Source of the DNA: Pseudoflavonifractor sp.
GTDB taxonomy: Bacteria; Bacteroidota; Bacteroidia; Bacteroidales; Muribaculaceae
Direction: 5' to 3'
Length of the DNA stretch: 51,785 nucleotides
Assembly: GCA_023667145.1 (NCBI GenBank)
Contig: JAMPAQ010000002.1
Coordinates: 190,975 to 242,759, forward strand
A program made the translations under genes and the position numbers. Under the pieces are notes generated by a model that made no database searches, was not told the origin of the DNA, and saw only the letters and a list, made by a program, of their open reading frames with translations. Below, piece by piece: positions 32,216 to 42,184 of this stretch. The number at the start of each line of letters is the position of its first letter. Position 1 is the first letter of the stretch.

Positions 32216-32251
32216 GGGGGGGGGTAATTGTGGAGGTTTTGTATAATTTTG
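32216..32251 (+). promoter_or_regulatory. Promoter with G9 homopolymer upstream of the secreted peptidase gene
   Basis: The -7 box TAATTTTG is at 32244-32251. The nine-G run at 32216-32224 ends 19 nt before it, where the -33 contact should be. Slippage in the run would change promoter geometry or upstream contacts. Confidence 0.55.
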
Positions 32252-32301
32252 CAGATATTCAGTTTTATCTATTGTTAATCTAATCATTTCTAAAAGCCAC
32301 T

Positions 32302-35300
32302 ATGAAATTCTTGCAGAGAACAAGTTCATTACTATGTCTTGCGTGCATCGCGTTCAATTGCATTGCAGGAAATGTGAGAGTCAAATTCACCGGCATCGAG
32401 CAAGGCGACCAGGCTGTCCTCACAATAGGCTCGGATGCCTATCTCGCCAATCTCACGGTCACAGCCAACGGCGACTATGAGTTTGCCAATGTCCCGGCGG
32501 GTCGTCACAGTGTCAAGGCCGAGGCTTCGGGCTATATAGCCATCGAGGCGTTGCCGGTCATTGTCAACGATGACGGCAGCGTCATACCATCAGAACCACT
32601 GCGCGTCAATGTCACCAAGCAATCCGAGAACCCCGACGAATGGCATTTCTCATGGAAGGAGGACGGCAGTATATCAGGTTACACAACTACGGCACACGTC
32701 AACAAGCCCGTTGAAATAGAGTTTTTGGGTAAAAGAATCGTACCAGCCGATGTGCCGTCAGGGGCAATATTGCAGAACACATATCACATAATCCTGTCAG
32801 ACGAGGAGGAAAAATGGAGTCAGGAATATGCCTACCGATTGGTCGAGACCCTGAAGACGCTTCCCGTCGCCAACTACCTGGAGCTGAAAAATGCAAAATT
32901 TGTGCTTACCGCCGACCATATCGCCGATGACATCACTGTCAATGACCATGGAGAAGCCAGCGAGGTTAGGATATCCAAAGATGCGTTTTACTACGCCAAT
33001 CCGTTCCTTGTGAATCTCGACGGGGTCAGGGGCCGGTTGTTCTCCAAACGCCTACATCATGCGATGACAGAGTACATCACTGATTTTGGCCGCGATGAGG
33101 GCCGGGTGAACTTCATCTTGCGTGAACGATTTGGCTGCGAGATTTCCAATGTCAACTATGAGGAGCTTACACGCGGGATAACCAATGAGGATGCCGGACA
33201 CTTCCAGCCGTTCGTGCCGTCGGAGCTTGTCAGCATAATCAACATGTTTGAGGAGATGCCCGAGGGATTTCACAAGATTGCCAACCTGAAGTATCTCGTG
33301 CGGCGCATCAACGGTATGCCCCACCCTCTTTATGGCGAGGCGGCGGCAGTCTCGTGGCCTGTCGAAAATGGATATATCGAGTTTATGGAGACCGCGTTTG
33401 GCGGCAATAACCAGGCATTTGACACCTTACGACTGATACTGCATGAAAAAACCCACTTCCTTTGGGCGTTTGTGTTCTCAGAGGAAATCAAGCGGGACTG
33501 GATTGAACTCGGAGGATGGTACGAAGTCCCGGCTTCTGACCCATCGATGCCAAACGGATGGGAGACGACAAAAGATGTGGAATTTGTCTCGGCATACGCA
33601 CATGGCATAAATCCCGATGAGGATATGGCCGAATCGGTAGCATTCTACCTCAAGGATCCTGAAAAACTGATGTCGAGAGCTCCAGAGAAATTCGAGTTCA
33701 TCCGCGACCGCATAATGCACGGCACACGCTACATCTCCAAGATTCCTGACCATCTGACCTTTGAAGTCCTTAACCTCCACCCCGACTATGACTATCCCGG
33801 GAAAATAAAGTCAGTTGATGTAAAGATCTCAGGAGCGCCCGATGAAGACAAGGTTATAACGATGGAGATTGAGCTTAACAATCTCGATGGGTTTGACGAT
33901 GGTGCGTCACATGCCTACACACGCATCTCAAGTCCATGGTTCCATGACACTGATGGAGAGCTGAAGTATCAGTTTGTTGACCTGTACATGTATCCTGTTG
34001 ACGGAGACGACCACCGTCTGCGCGGGTCGGCCACAGTCAACAAATACAGTAAGGCGGGACATTGGTCAGTCAATGACATCATACTCACCGATTTGCAGCA
34101 AAATCAACGGTTTAGCGGGCAAAATGACTGTGTGACCGACTTTTACATCAACAATCCGCTCGAGGATATCGAGGCACCAAAATATACGGGAAACCTTAGA
34201 TATAAAGTCTACGACACGGTGATTGAGGGTCATCCGGCCCAGAAACTTGAGGTGCGCTGGGGCGCGACAGACAATGTCGGGATACGTTCGGTCTACTGCT
34301 GCCTCGCACGAGCCAATACCGAGTATGGATATCAGACTTACGGACGTTACGACATTGAGACCCAGGAGGCCGTATGCGAACTCGACATCCCCGATTTTTA
34401 TCCATCAGGCGAATATTGGGTGACTACTGTGATATTTACCGACTATGGCACAACACAACGTCAGGTTTTATTCACAGATTCTCCCGGCGACGAGCCGATA
34501 CAGAAAGTCATGATTACGACTCCCAACCCCGACCTTGAGCCTGTCGAGATAGACCTTAACCGCATCACTGTCTATGCTGAGCCGACTCATCCCGACGCCC
34601 CCGACGGAGAGACCCTTGTTACAGTCAATTTCTATGCCCGCGACAATATTGCCGGATTTGGCAGTTGCACTTATACCCTGCGCGACCCTCAAGGTATCGA
34701 TCATTTCAATTGGTTCTATCACAGGAACTCCAGCGGAACATATTTTGACGGAGACCCTACCCTTTGGGAGCGCTATACAATAAAATGCATACTGCCACAA
34801 GGAAGTGCGCCGGGTATCTGGGGGCTGTCGGACATCACCCCACATGACAAGGCCGGCAATGTAAGGAGTTATAATTTTGTTGAGACACTGATTTTCGAGC
34901 CTGACGACTCCGAGTCTGACTACGTGCTCTTTACAGAACTCGGCACTGACAACATACTCGATATCGACTTGCAAGGAGTATCGGGCAACAGCTTCAATTT
35001 CAGCTGGCGAATAATAAATGAGGAGACGGGTGAGGAAATCAACGGTGCCTCCACGGAGGAGGCGGCCATGATGCACGCCCGGAGACTAAAATCACCGGCC
35101 ACACGCCGCGGGACCTCGGTCGATGTTTCGGCGTTGGGCGACGGTCAACTCGTCGTAATCGTCAACGTTTTTGACGCAGAGGGCAAGATTGTCGCCGTGA
35201 AAACCGGGCGTTGCACCAAAACGGCGACATCATTGTCGACAGTAGATTGTGACGCGTATCCATTTGACGTATATAATCTCCAGGGCATAATAGTGCGCAA

Positions 35301-35382
35301 GAGCGCAGATCCCGCTTCATGGGCCGATGGATTGACTCCCGGCGTATATATCGTAAAGGGTCAAAAAGTCCTCATAAAATAA
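32302..35382 (+). CDS. Large secreted zinc-peptidase-like protein with C-terminal sorting domain
   Basis: A 1026-aa protein. The signal peptide is MKFLQRTSSLLCLACIAFNC. A carboxypeptidase-regulatory-like beta domain lies at about 25-95. A region with HEKTH (381-385), a full HExxH zinc motif, is followed by EDMAESVAFYL (Glu444 as possible third ligand). Beta-sandwich modules cover about 500-940. The C-terminal end VYNLQGIIVRK...GLTPGVYIVKGQKVLIK resembles the type IX secretion sorting domain of Bacteroidales. It should be exported and surface-attached or released. The substrate is unknown. It is a single gene with a terminator at 35428-35461. Confidence 0.82.
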   Translation: MKFLQRTSSLLCLACIAFNCIAGNVRVKFTGIEQGDQAVLTIGSDAYLANLTVTANGDYEFANVPAGRHSVKAEASGYIAIEALPVIVNDDGSVIPSEPLRVNVTKQSENPDEWHFSWKEDGSISGYTTTAHVNKPVEIEFLGKRIVPADVPSGAILQNTYHIILSDEEEKWSQEYAYRLVETLKTLPVANYLELKNAKFVLTADHIADDITVNDHGEASEVRISKDAFYYANPFLVNLDGVRGRLFSKRLHHAMTEYITDFGRDEGRVNFILRERFGCEISNVNYEELTRGITNEDAGHFQPFVPSELVSIINMFEEMPEGFHKIANLKYLVRRINGMPHPLYGEAAAVSWPVENGYIEFMETAFGGNNQAFDTLRLILHEKTHFLWAFVFSEEIKRDWIELGGWYEVPASDPSMPNGWETTKDVEFVSAYAHGINPDEDMAESVAFYLKDPEKLMSRAPEKFEFIRDRIMHGTRYISKIPDHLTFEVLNLHPDYDYPGKIKSVDVKISGAPDEDKVITMEIELNNLDGFDDGASHAYTRISSPWFHDTDGELKYQFVDLYMYPVDGDDHRLRGSATVNKYSKAGHWSVNDIILTDLQQNQRFSGQNDCVTDFYINNPLEDIEAPKYTGNLRYKVYDTVIEGHPAQKLEVRWGATDNVGIRSVYCCLARANTEYGYQTYGRYDIETQEAVCELDIPDFYPSGEYWVTTVIFTDYGTTQRQVLFTDSPGDEPIQKVMITTPNPDLEPVEIDLNRITVYAEPTHPDAPDGETLVTVNFYARDNIAGFGSCTYTLRDPQGIDHFNWFYHRNSSGTYFDGDPTLWERYTIKCILPQGSAPGIWGLSDITPHDKAGNVRSYNFVETLIFEPDDSESDYVLFTELGTDNILDIDLQGVSGNSFNFSWRIINEETGEEINGASTEEAAMMHARRLKSPATRRGTSVDVSALGDGQLVVIVNVFDAEGKIVAVKTGRCTKTATSLSTVDCDAYPFDVYNLQGIIVRKSADPASWADGLTPGVYIVKGQKVLIK

Positions 35383-35427
35383 AGCCACAAGTTCCTTGCA
35401 TAAGCAAGGACTTCTAAGCGTATTACC

Positions 35428-35461
35428 AAAGAGGTGTTGCCGCACGGCTACACCTCTTTTT
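35428..35461 (+). terminator. Terminator of the secreted peptidase gene
   Basis: Stem AAAGAGGTGT/ACACCTCTTT with an inner GCCG/CGGC extension, followed by a T run. A smaller hairpin, CCTTGC-ATAA-GCAAGG, sits just before it. Confidence 0.8.
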
Positions 35462-35486
35462 GCGCTCAGCCATAACAACAAATATA

Positions 35487-35517
35487 TTGACCACGTCACA
35501 CAAAATCGCTATCTTTG
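35487..35517 (+). promoter_or_regulatory. Promoter of the restriction-modification genes
   Basis: TTG at 35487-35489, a 20-nt spacer and TATCTTTG at 35510-35517 form a consensus promoter, about 65 nt before the ATG at 35586. Confidence 0.65.
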
Positions 35518-35585
35518 CATCAAAGAGAGCATGAGGCAAATGTCTGTCTTGGTTTCATCTCCCCGAATATAAAGCAAGTATCCCT

Positions 35586-36508
35586 ATGTTGACAACAAAT
35601 CCGCAAGACATACGTGATTCGGAAAAATTTGAGACTGACATCTTTTTCAGGATGGCACGTGAGCTTTACAGCACCTGCGCGATTCAAAGCGAGAACCTTT
35701 TTCAATCCGCATTGAGACTCACAGACGAATTTACAACAATAACTCCAAACGCAATTCTGGAGGATAGCCGTATTATAAAATTCTCAGGTACAGTATGCTG
35801 CCGGTAATAAGCCAAATGAAATTGGGACAGCTTATTGGTCTGAATACGACGGGCGATTTTGAGGATAAACGTGCGGAGAAGAACACAAGTCTCTATATGA
35901 AACTTGAGAAAGTCGCGCCATTACTATGTAATTTGTTTAACGAGTATCTCGATATTCAACGTTTTATATGGCTTTCCACACAATTAGACAATGACAAGAA
36001 AGCATTGGCAATCGAATATTCAAAGAACTGGACTTGCTCGCTGATATCAAACCAGAATTCAAGTACTGTGTCCAGGAACTGGAGAAAGGAATTGCAGGAA
36101 ACGACAGCCACGGAACAACTAATCAGAGCAGGATACACATCTATTCCAAAGAGAAAGTTGATAACAAGTATAGAGGATCTTTTGCCTGGACAGTTCACTC
36201 GCGAATGTCGCGTCCAGGGTATAAATGTACAAAAGGCAGATATCGTGGTACGCCTAAAGAAAAGTAAAAAGCTTCTATTGGTAGAAGCAAAAGCAATCGG
36301 AGTAAGAATCGACGCTTTCAAGCGCATTAAAGAATGTCGAGAGAAATTCAACGACTGGAGACAGGCGTTTGGAAGGAATGGTGCCGTCTATGGTGCGTTT
36401 CTCTCGGGATTTATTCCTGAATCAGAATGTCGTTCAATAAATGATGATGGTGGAATGATTTTTTGGGAACACAAAGATGACCTCTTTCAATATGTCAATG
36501 ATAATTAA
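35586..36508 (+). pseudogene. Frameshifted XamI-like type II restriction endonuclease
   Basis: Two overlapping frames together look like one endonuclease. Frame one (35586-35807) reads MLTTNPQDIRDSEKFETDIF up to EDSRIIKFSG. From about 35789 the other frame continues YSMLPVISQMKLGQLIGLNT to the stop at 36508. A one-base loss near TCAGGTACAGT would explain the break. The C-terminal part has GQFTRECRVQGINVQKADIV and LLLVEAKAIG, a PD-(D/E)XK-like D...E-x-K core. From memory it resembles the XamI family. The AT-rich composition differs from neighbours. The end overlaps the methyltransferase start. Confidence 0.65.
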
Positions 36509-37732
36509 AAGACATACATTTAAGGCCATAAGCCTATTCACGGGTGCCGGAGGTCTTGACATTGGCCTTGAGCAGGCCGGTTTTGAGACCATCTCTGCGG
36601 TCGAGATATGTGTCCCGTTCTTCAACACCATATTGCAAAACCAAGCAAGACGTATACCGATTCTAAACTCAGAGAGATATTACTTTCAAGAGGCAAGAAT
36701 ACTCAATCAGGATATTGCCACAGTAAGTGCATCTGACTTAAATCCCGCTGGGGCAGAGATCGATTGCCTCATCGGTGGCCCTCCGTGTCAGGCATTTTCG
36801 AGTGCCGGCAAACAGGATTCAATCTTTGACCACAGAGGAACACTCATTTATGAATATCTCAGATTGCTTGACGAAATAAGGCCAAAGGTCTTCTTGTTTG
36901 AGAACGTAAGAGGTTTGGTGACCGCACGAGGGCAGAATCACGAACCCGGTGAAGTCTTGATAAATCTTCTAAACATGATGAAAGCAGTTGGTTACCACTG
37001 CCGCGTCGCCCTTCTAAATTCCGCAGATTATGGTTTGCCACAGCGCAGGGTGCGCTGTTTCATAATTGGTTCGAGAATCGGGATTGCCCCGGAATTTCCA
37101 CAAGCGACCCATGGGAAACTGCCGCGAGAATCAAGTTTATTCTGTAAGGGAGTGAGGCGCTGGATTACGTTAGAAGACTTTCTTAAGGATAACGTAGACA
37201 ATGATGAGACTAACTGGATCCGACCTACAGATTCCCTCAACAAAGAATTGAGCCAACTCCCCGAAGGAAAAGGTTTAAGGAGCATGGGGAGGAAAGAAGC
37301 GACGCGCCAATCAGGACACTGGGGATACCGTCAAGGCACATTCATCGCAGACACCACTAAACCGGCCCGTACTGTCACCGGGTCATCAAGCCAAGACTGG
37401 GTACGTCTTAATGACGGCAGTCTCCGACGCATTACGATGAAAGAAGCGGCCGCCCTCCAAGGGTTCCCAAAGATTGGGAATTCTGCGGGAGCAAAGCCAA
37501 CAAATTTCAGCAGATAGGCAATGCCGTACCCACCATTTTTGGGAAGGTTATCGGAGAGGTCTTGTATGATTATCTTTCATGTGGCAAATTTGAGGATGTG
37601 TCAGAACTAAATTATGTAGTCTCTCCTCAGATACTTGAGTCGATCCGCTATACAAAATATGATTATAAAAAGAATAGCGCATACAGAGTAAACCGGATTG
37701 AGCGAATCAGCAAAAACGTCGAGAGAAGTTAA
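36498..37732 (+). pseudogene. Frameshifted C5-cytosine DNA methyltransferase (Dcm family)
   Basis: Motifs I (AISLFTGAGGLDIGLEQAGF), IV (GGPPCQAFSSAGKQ), VI (FENVRGL), VIII (QRRVRCFIIGSR) and IX (RTVTGSSS) read in one frame to a premature stop at 37517. Motif X, KFQQIGNAVP, and the rest follow in the next frame to 37732. The shift maps to the A-run at 37469-37471 (CCAAAGATT), where one extra A would restore KDWEFCGSKA. Without motif X the enzyme is probably inactive. The start could also be 36477 or 36492. It overlaps the endonuclease end and is its cognate methylase. Confidence 0.72.
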
Positions 37733-37786
37733 GGTCGGTGATAACAAACATACTGTTACAATATCACACCGAGTTTTCCTCAAAAT

Positions 37787-37823
37787 TAAAAAAGAGCGCA
37801 GCCCAAAAGACTGCGCTCCTTTT
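37787..37823. terminator. Bidirectional terminator between the methyltransferase and dnaK
   Basis: GAGCGCAG (37794-37801) pairs with CTGCGCTC (37811-37818), flanked by an A run on the left and TTTT on the right. It serves the convergent genes. Confidence 0.75.
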
Positions 37824-37845
37824 ATAATACAGTGTAAATTTAATT

Positions 37846-39750
37846 TTACTTGACTTCCTCGAAGTCTACGTCGGTGACATGGTCGTCGCCGTCGGCTCCG
37901 GGAGCGGCACCGGGCTGAGGACCGGCCTGGGCACCCTGCTGTGCCTGCTGCTGTGCGTTGAGGATATCCTGCTGTGCAGCGCCAAATGCGGTCTCGACCT
38001 CCTTGATGGCAGAATCGACAGCGGCTACATCCTGAGCCTTGTGGGCATCCTTCAACTTGGTGAGGGCGCTCTCGATGGCAGCTTTCTTGTCGGCAGGAAT
38101 CTTGTCGCCAAGCTCTGAGAGCTGCTTCTCGGTCTGGAAGATGATTGTGTCGGCCTGATTGAGTTTATCGACACGCTCCTTTTCCTTCTGGTCGGCAGCG
38201 GCATTGGCGGCAGCCTCGTCTTTCATACGCTTGATCTCGGCATCGGTAAGACCGCTTGAAGCCTCGATGCGGATGCTCTGCTCCTTGCCTGTGGCCTTAT
38301 CCTTGGCCGACACGTTAAGGATACCGTTGGCATCGACCTCAAATGTAACCTCAATCTGCGGTATGCCACGGGGTGCGGGGGCGATGCCGTCGAGGTGGAA
38401 CTTACCGAGCGTCTTGTCATCCTTGGCCATAGGACGCTCACCCTGAAGAACGTGAATCTCTACAGCCGGCTGGTTGTCGGCAGCGGTGGAGAATGTCTCG
38501 CTCTTGCGGGTAGGTATTGTAGTGTTAGCCTCGATAAGTTTGGTCATCACGCCACCGAGAGTCTCGATACCGATTGACAGAGGCACAACATCAAGAAGAA
38601 GCACGTCCTTGACGTCACCTGAGAGGACACCACCCTGGATAGCGGCACCGATAGCCACAACCTCATCGGGGTTAACGCCCTTGGAAGGAGCCTTGCCGAA
38701 GAACTTCTCGACAATTTGCTGGATGGCGGGGATACGGGTCGAGCCGCCCACGAGAATAACCTCGTCGATATCCTTGGCTGTCATGCCGGCATCCTTGAGC
38801 GCCTGCTCGCAGGGCTTGATGGTAGCCTGGATAAGTTTGTCGGCAAGCTGCTCAAACTTGGCACGGGTAAGGGTCTTGACCAAGTGTTTGGGTATACCGT
38901 TGACCGGCATGATGTAGGGGAGGTTGATCTCCGTGCTCGTGCTTGACGAAAGCTCAATCTTGGCTTTCTCGGCAGCCTCTTTAAGACGCTGAAGCGCCAT
39001 AGGGTCCTGACGGAGGTCGATGCCCTCGTCCTTCTGGAACTCATCGGCGAGCCAGTCGATGATCACGTGGTCGAAGTCATCACCACCAAGGTGAGTGTCA
39101 CCGTTGGTCGACTTAACCTCAAACACACCGTCACCAAGCTCAAGGATCGAGATATCAAATGTACCGCCACCGAGGTCAAACACGGCAATCTTCATCTCCT
39201 TGGTGCTCTTGTCGAGACCATAGGCGAGGGCGGCCGCTGTAGGCTCGTTGATGATACGCTTTACGGTAAGACCGGCAATCTCACCGGCCTCCTTTGTGGC
39301 CTGACGCTGTGAGTCGTTAAAGTATGCGGGGACGGTGATGACCGCCTCGGTCACCGGCTGCCCGAGATAATCCTCGGCAGTCTTCTTCATCTTCTGAAGT
39401 ATCATGGCCGATATCTCCTGCGGGGTATACTCGCGACCGTCGATATCGACACGGGGGGTATTGTTGTCGCCACGCACCACCTTGTAAGGCACGCGCTCGA
39501 TTTCTTTCTGTACCTGATCGTAGGTCTCACCCATGAAACGCTTGATTGAATAAATCGTGCGCTTAGGGTTAGTTATGGCCTGACGTTTGGCGGGGTCGCC
39601 CACCTTACGCTCGCCACCATCGACAAATGCCACTACCGAGGGGGTAGTGTTACGACCCTCGCTGTTGGGTATAACGACAGGGTCATTGCCCTCAAGTACT
39701 GCGACACAGGAGTTGGTCGTTCCTAAGTCAATACCAATAATCTTTCCCAT
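37846..39750 (-). CDS. dnaK: Molecular chaperone DnaK (Hsp70)
   Basis: A 634-aa cytosolic ATP-dependent chaperone. N-terminal [32 protein letters not shown] and [20 protein letters not shown] mark the ATPase domain (1-380). The substrate domain follows, with [21 protein letters not shown] Gln/Gly/Pro-rich linker leads to the C-terminal DVDFEEVK signal for J-protein binding. No dnaJ or grpE is adjacent. The upstream element is sigma-54-like (39827-39843). Confidence 0.98.
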   Translation of the reverse strand: MGKIIGIDLGTTNSCVAVLEGNDPVVIPNSEGRNTTPSVVAFVDGGERKVGDPAKRQAITNPKRTIYSIKRFMGETYDQVQKEIERVPYKVVRGDNNTPRVDIDGREYTPQEISAMILQKMKKTAEDYLGQPVTEAVITVPAYFNDSQRQATKEAGEIAGLTVKRIINEPTAAALAYGLDKSTKEMKIAVFDLGGGTFDISILELGDGVFEVKSTNGDTHLGGDDFDHVIIDWLADEFQKDEGIDLRQDPMALQRLKEAAEKAKIELSSSTSTEINLPYIMPVNGIPKHLVKTLTRAKFEQLADKLIQATIKPCEQALKDAGMTAKDIDEVILVGGSTRIPAIQQIVEKFFGKAPSKGVNPDEVVAIGAAIQGGVLSGDVKDVLLLDVVPLSIGIETLGGVMTKLIEANTTIPTRKSETFSTAADNQPAVEIHVLQGERPMAKDDKTLGKFHLDGIAPAPRGIPQIEVTFEVDANGILNVSAKDKATGKEQSIRIEASSGLTDAEIKRMKDEAAANAAADQKEKERVDKLNQADTIIFQTEKQLSELGDKIPADKKAAIESALTKLKDAHKAQDVAAVDSAIKEVETAFGAAQQDILNAQQQAQQGAQAGPQPGAAPGADGDDHVTDVDFEEVK

Positions 39751-39826
39751 AATAAAAAGTTTTTATGTTGTTTCTAAAATATTTGTCAATCTCAAAGCCT
39801 GTCTTCCAGACTTCAATCACTGTAGA

Positions 39827-39843
39827 AACAAATCTTGTGCCAA
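39827..39843 (-). promoter_or_regulatory. Sigma-54-like -24/-12 promoter upstream of dnaK
   Basis: On the minus strand it reads TTGGCACAAGATTTGTT. Sigma-54 promoters follow YTGGCAC-N5-TTGCW; here the -24 GG and -12 TG are present with the right spacing, and the only change in the core is T for the C of TTGC. A TAnnTTTG box is not seen in this leader. The leader would be about 70 nt. Confidence 0.55.
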
Positions 39844-40047
39844 AAAGGTTGCCACGGAGTTAAATTAATAATTGTCAACTTTTTATAACCTCAACAAAAA
39901 CTGACACAACCGACAGCCCATCTGCCACTTTTGCACATTTTCGCGCCAAAGAGTCACCTGCCGCAACCGCCACTGCACGCCGCCGTGGTGTCACCCAGGC
40001 ATGACCGTGGCACACTCCAAAATAAAAAGGTGAAAAAATCATATACA

Positions 40048-40078
40048 TTGAATTATTTATTAAATTTGCACACGTAAA
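40048..40078 (+). promoter_or_regulatory. Promoter of the methylmalonyl-CoA operon
   Basis: TTG (40048-40050), a 20-nt spacer, and TAAATTTG (40071-40078) form a consensus Bacteroidetes promoter about 80 nt before mce. Confidence 0.7.
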
Positions 40079-40158
40079 AGTGGCGGTATGTCCAATCGTC
40101 CCGTCACTACGCACAAAAGGAAACTGTAAAATAATTTTTCAACCAATTTCATACCGTT

Positions 40159-40581
40159 ATGAACATTTCGCATATCGAACATGTGGGTATAGCCGTCCCC
40201 TCTCTCGACGAGGCTATCCCTTTCTACGAGAACATCCTTGGCCTTAAATGCTTTGCCATCGAGGAAGTGGCCGACCAGAAAGTACGCACCGCCTTCTTTC
40301 AGGTAGGACAGACAAAAATCGAGCTTCTTGAGGGAACATCGGAAGACAGCGCCATATCCAAGTTTATCGCCAACAACGGCGGTCGCGGAGGCATCCAGCA
40401 CATAGCCTTTGCAATGGCCGACGGCGTGGCAAACGCCCTCGCCGAGGCAGAGGAAAAGGGATGCCGCCTAATCGACAAGGCTCCCCGCAAGGGCGCCGAG
40501 GGACTCAACATCGCGTTCCTCCACCCCAAATCGACCTGCGGAGCGCTCATCGAGCTTTGTGAGGATCCCCGCAAACAGTAA
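40159..40581 (+). CDS. mce: Methylmalonyl-CoA epimerase
   Basis: A 140-aa vicinal-oxygen-chelate enzyme that interconverts (R)- and (S)-methylmalonyl-CoA on the succinate-to-propionate route. Metal ligands lie in [20 protein letters not shown] (His), KIELLEG and [10 protein letters not shown]. The first gene of mce-mmdA-oadG-mmdC-mmdB, it supplies the (S) form to the decarboxylase. The gap to mmdA is 35 nt. Confidence 0.96.
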   Translation: MNISHIEHVGIAVPSLDEAIPFYENILGLKCFAIEEVADQKVRTAFFQVGQTKIELLEGTSEDSAISKFIANNGGRGGIQHIAFAMADGVANALAEAEEKGCRLIDKAPRKGAEGLNIAFLHPKSTCGALIELCEDPRKQ

Positions 40582-40616
40582 ACCGCTACACATTAATAAA
40601 CATTACACGACAAGAC

Positions 40617-42170
40617 ATGAGCAATCAGCTTGAGAAAGTGCAGGAACTAATAGCCCTGCGCAACGAGGCCCGTATAGGTGGCGGCGAGAAAGCCATACAG
40701 AAGCAGCACGACAAGGGCAAGTACACAGCCCGTGAGCGCATAGCCCAACTCCTTGACGAGGGTTCGTTTGAGGAACTCGACATGTTTGTGCGCCACCGTT
40801 GCACAAACTTCGGACAGGAGAAGAAATCATATCTCGGTGACGGTGTCGTGACCGGATACGGCACGATAGATGGCCGTCTCGTATATGTGTTCGCCCAGGA
40901 TTTCACCGTGTTTGGCGGCTCACTCTCCGAGACAATGGCATTGAAGATATGCAAGGTGATGGATATGGCCATGAAGATGGGCGCACCCGTCATCGGACTT
41001 AACGACTCGGGAGGCGCACGCATCCAGGAGGGTATCAATGCCCTCGCCGGATATGCCGAGATATTCCAGCGCAACATCATGGCATCGGGTGTGATACCCC
41101 AGATTTCGGGTATCCTCGGCCCATGTGCCGGCGGTGCCGTCTATTCCCCTGCCCTCACCGACTTCACCATCATGACCAAAGGCATCTCCTACATGTTCCT
41201 CACCGGCCCCAAGGTGGTAAAGACCGTCACAGGCGAGGACGTGAGCCAGGAAGCGCTCGGTGGAGCCGAGGTACACTCGACAAAGAGCGGTGTCGCCCAC
41301 TTTGCCGCCGAAGATGGCGAGGAGGCCCTGCGCATCATACGCCGCCTGTTCAGCTACATACCGCAGAACAACCTTGAGGAGGCACCCTTGGTAGAGTGCA
41401 CCGACCCCATAGACCGTCTTGAGGACTCGCTCAACGAGATAATCCCCGACTCGGCAACCAAGCCCTACGACATGTATGAGGTAATCGGGGCGATAATCGA
41501 CAACGGGGAGTTCCTTGAGATACAGCGTGACTACGCCAAGAACATCATCATCGGCTTTGCACGTTTCAACGGACAGAGTGTCGGTGTCGTGGCCAACCAG
41601 CCCAAGTATCTCGCCGGAGTACTCGACAGCAACGCCTCACGCAAGGCCGCACGCTTCGTGCGCTTCTGCGACGCGTTCAACATACCCCTTGTCACACTCG
41701 TTGACGTCCCCGGATTCCTCCCCGGCACAGGCCAGGAATACAACGGTGTCATACTCCATGGCGCCAAGCTGCTCTATGCCTACGGCGAGGCTACCGTGCC
41801 CAAGGTGACCGTGACACTCCGCAAGAGCTATGGCGGCAGCCACATCGTGATGAGCTGCAAGCAGCTGCGCGGCGACATGAACTACGCATGGCCGACAGCC
41901 GAGATCGCCGTGATGGGTGGAGCTGGCGCCGTCGAGGTACTCTATGCCCGCGAGGCCAAGGAGGCCGAGGATCCCGCAAAGGTTCTCGCCGAGAAGGAAG
42001 CCGAGTACAACAAGCTGTTCTGCAACCCCTACAACGCAGCCAAGTATGGCTACATCGACGATGTCATTGAGCCGCGCAACACCCGATTCCGCATCATCCG
42101 CGCCCTGCAACAGCTCCAGACCAAGAAAGTCATCAATCCGGCCAAGAAGCACGGTAACATACCCCTCTAA
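40617..42170 (+). CDS. mmdA: Methylmalonyl-CoA decarboxylase, carboxyltransferase (alpha) subunit
   Basis: A 517-aa carboxyltransferase of the acyl-CoA carboxylase beta family. It moves the carboxyl of methylmalonyl-CoA to the biotin on MmdC. Segments [20 protein letters not shown] and [16 protein letters not shown] bind the acyl-CoA, and [20 protein letters not shown] and [20 protein letters not shown] are in the second half. The operon context with OadG, biotin carrier and OadB-type pump indicates the Na+-pumping decarboxylase rather than an ATP-using carboxylase, since no biotin carboxylase gene is present. Confidence 0.95.
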   Translation: MSNQLEKVQELIALRNEARIGGGEKAIQKQHDKGKYTARERIAQLLDEGSFEELDMFVRHRCTNFGQEKKSYLGDGVVTGYGTIDGRLVYVFAQDFTVFGGSLSETMALKICKVMDMAMKMGAPVIGLNDSGGARIQEGINALAGYAEIFQRNIMASGVIPQISGILGPCAGGAVYSPALTDFTIMTKGISYMFLTGPKVVKTVTGEDVSQEALGGAEVHSTKSGVAHFAAEDGEEALRIIRRLFSYIPQNNLEEAPLVECTDPIDRLEDSLNEIIPDSATKPYDMYEVIGAIIDNGEFLEIQRDYAKNIIIGFARFNGQSVGVVANQPKYLAGVLDSNASRKAARFVRFCDAFNIPLVTLVDVPGFLPGTGQEYNGVILHGAKLLYAYGEATVPKVTVTLRKSYGGSHIVMSCKQLRGDMNYAWPTAEIAVMGGAGAVEVLYAREAKEAEDPAKVLAEKEAEYNKLFCNPYNAAKYGYIDDVIEPRNTRFRIIRALQQLQTKKVINPAKKHGNIPL

Positions 42171-42184
42171 ACGGATAAAACGAT

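Larger units (their letters stand above)
31521..32301. other. 781-bp intergenic region with promoter elements, palindrome and G9 tract
   Basis: No convincing gene. It contains the -7 box of the HrgA-like gene (31535-31542), a more GC-rich patch (about 31640-31760) unlike its AT-rich flanks, a perfect 20-bp palindrome (32115-32134), a run of nine G (32216-32224) and the promoter of the secreted peptidase (32244-32251). Confidence 0.6.
39751..40158. other. Intergenic region between dnaK and mce
   Basis: It holds the sigma-54-like dnaK promoter (39827-39843) and the mce promoter (40048-40078). The stretch 39870-40040 is GC-rich with no ORF or clear hairpin. Confidence 0.55.
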
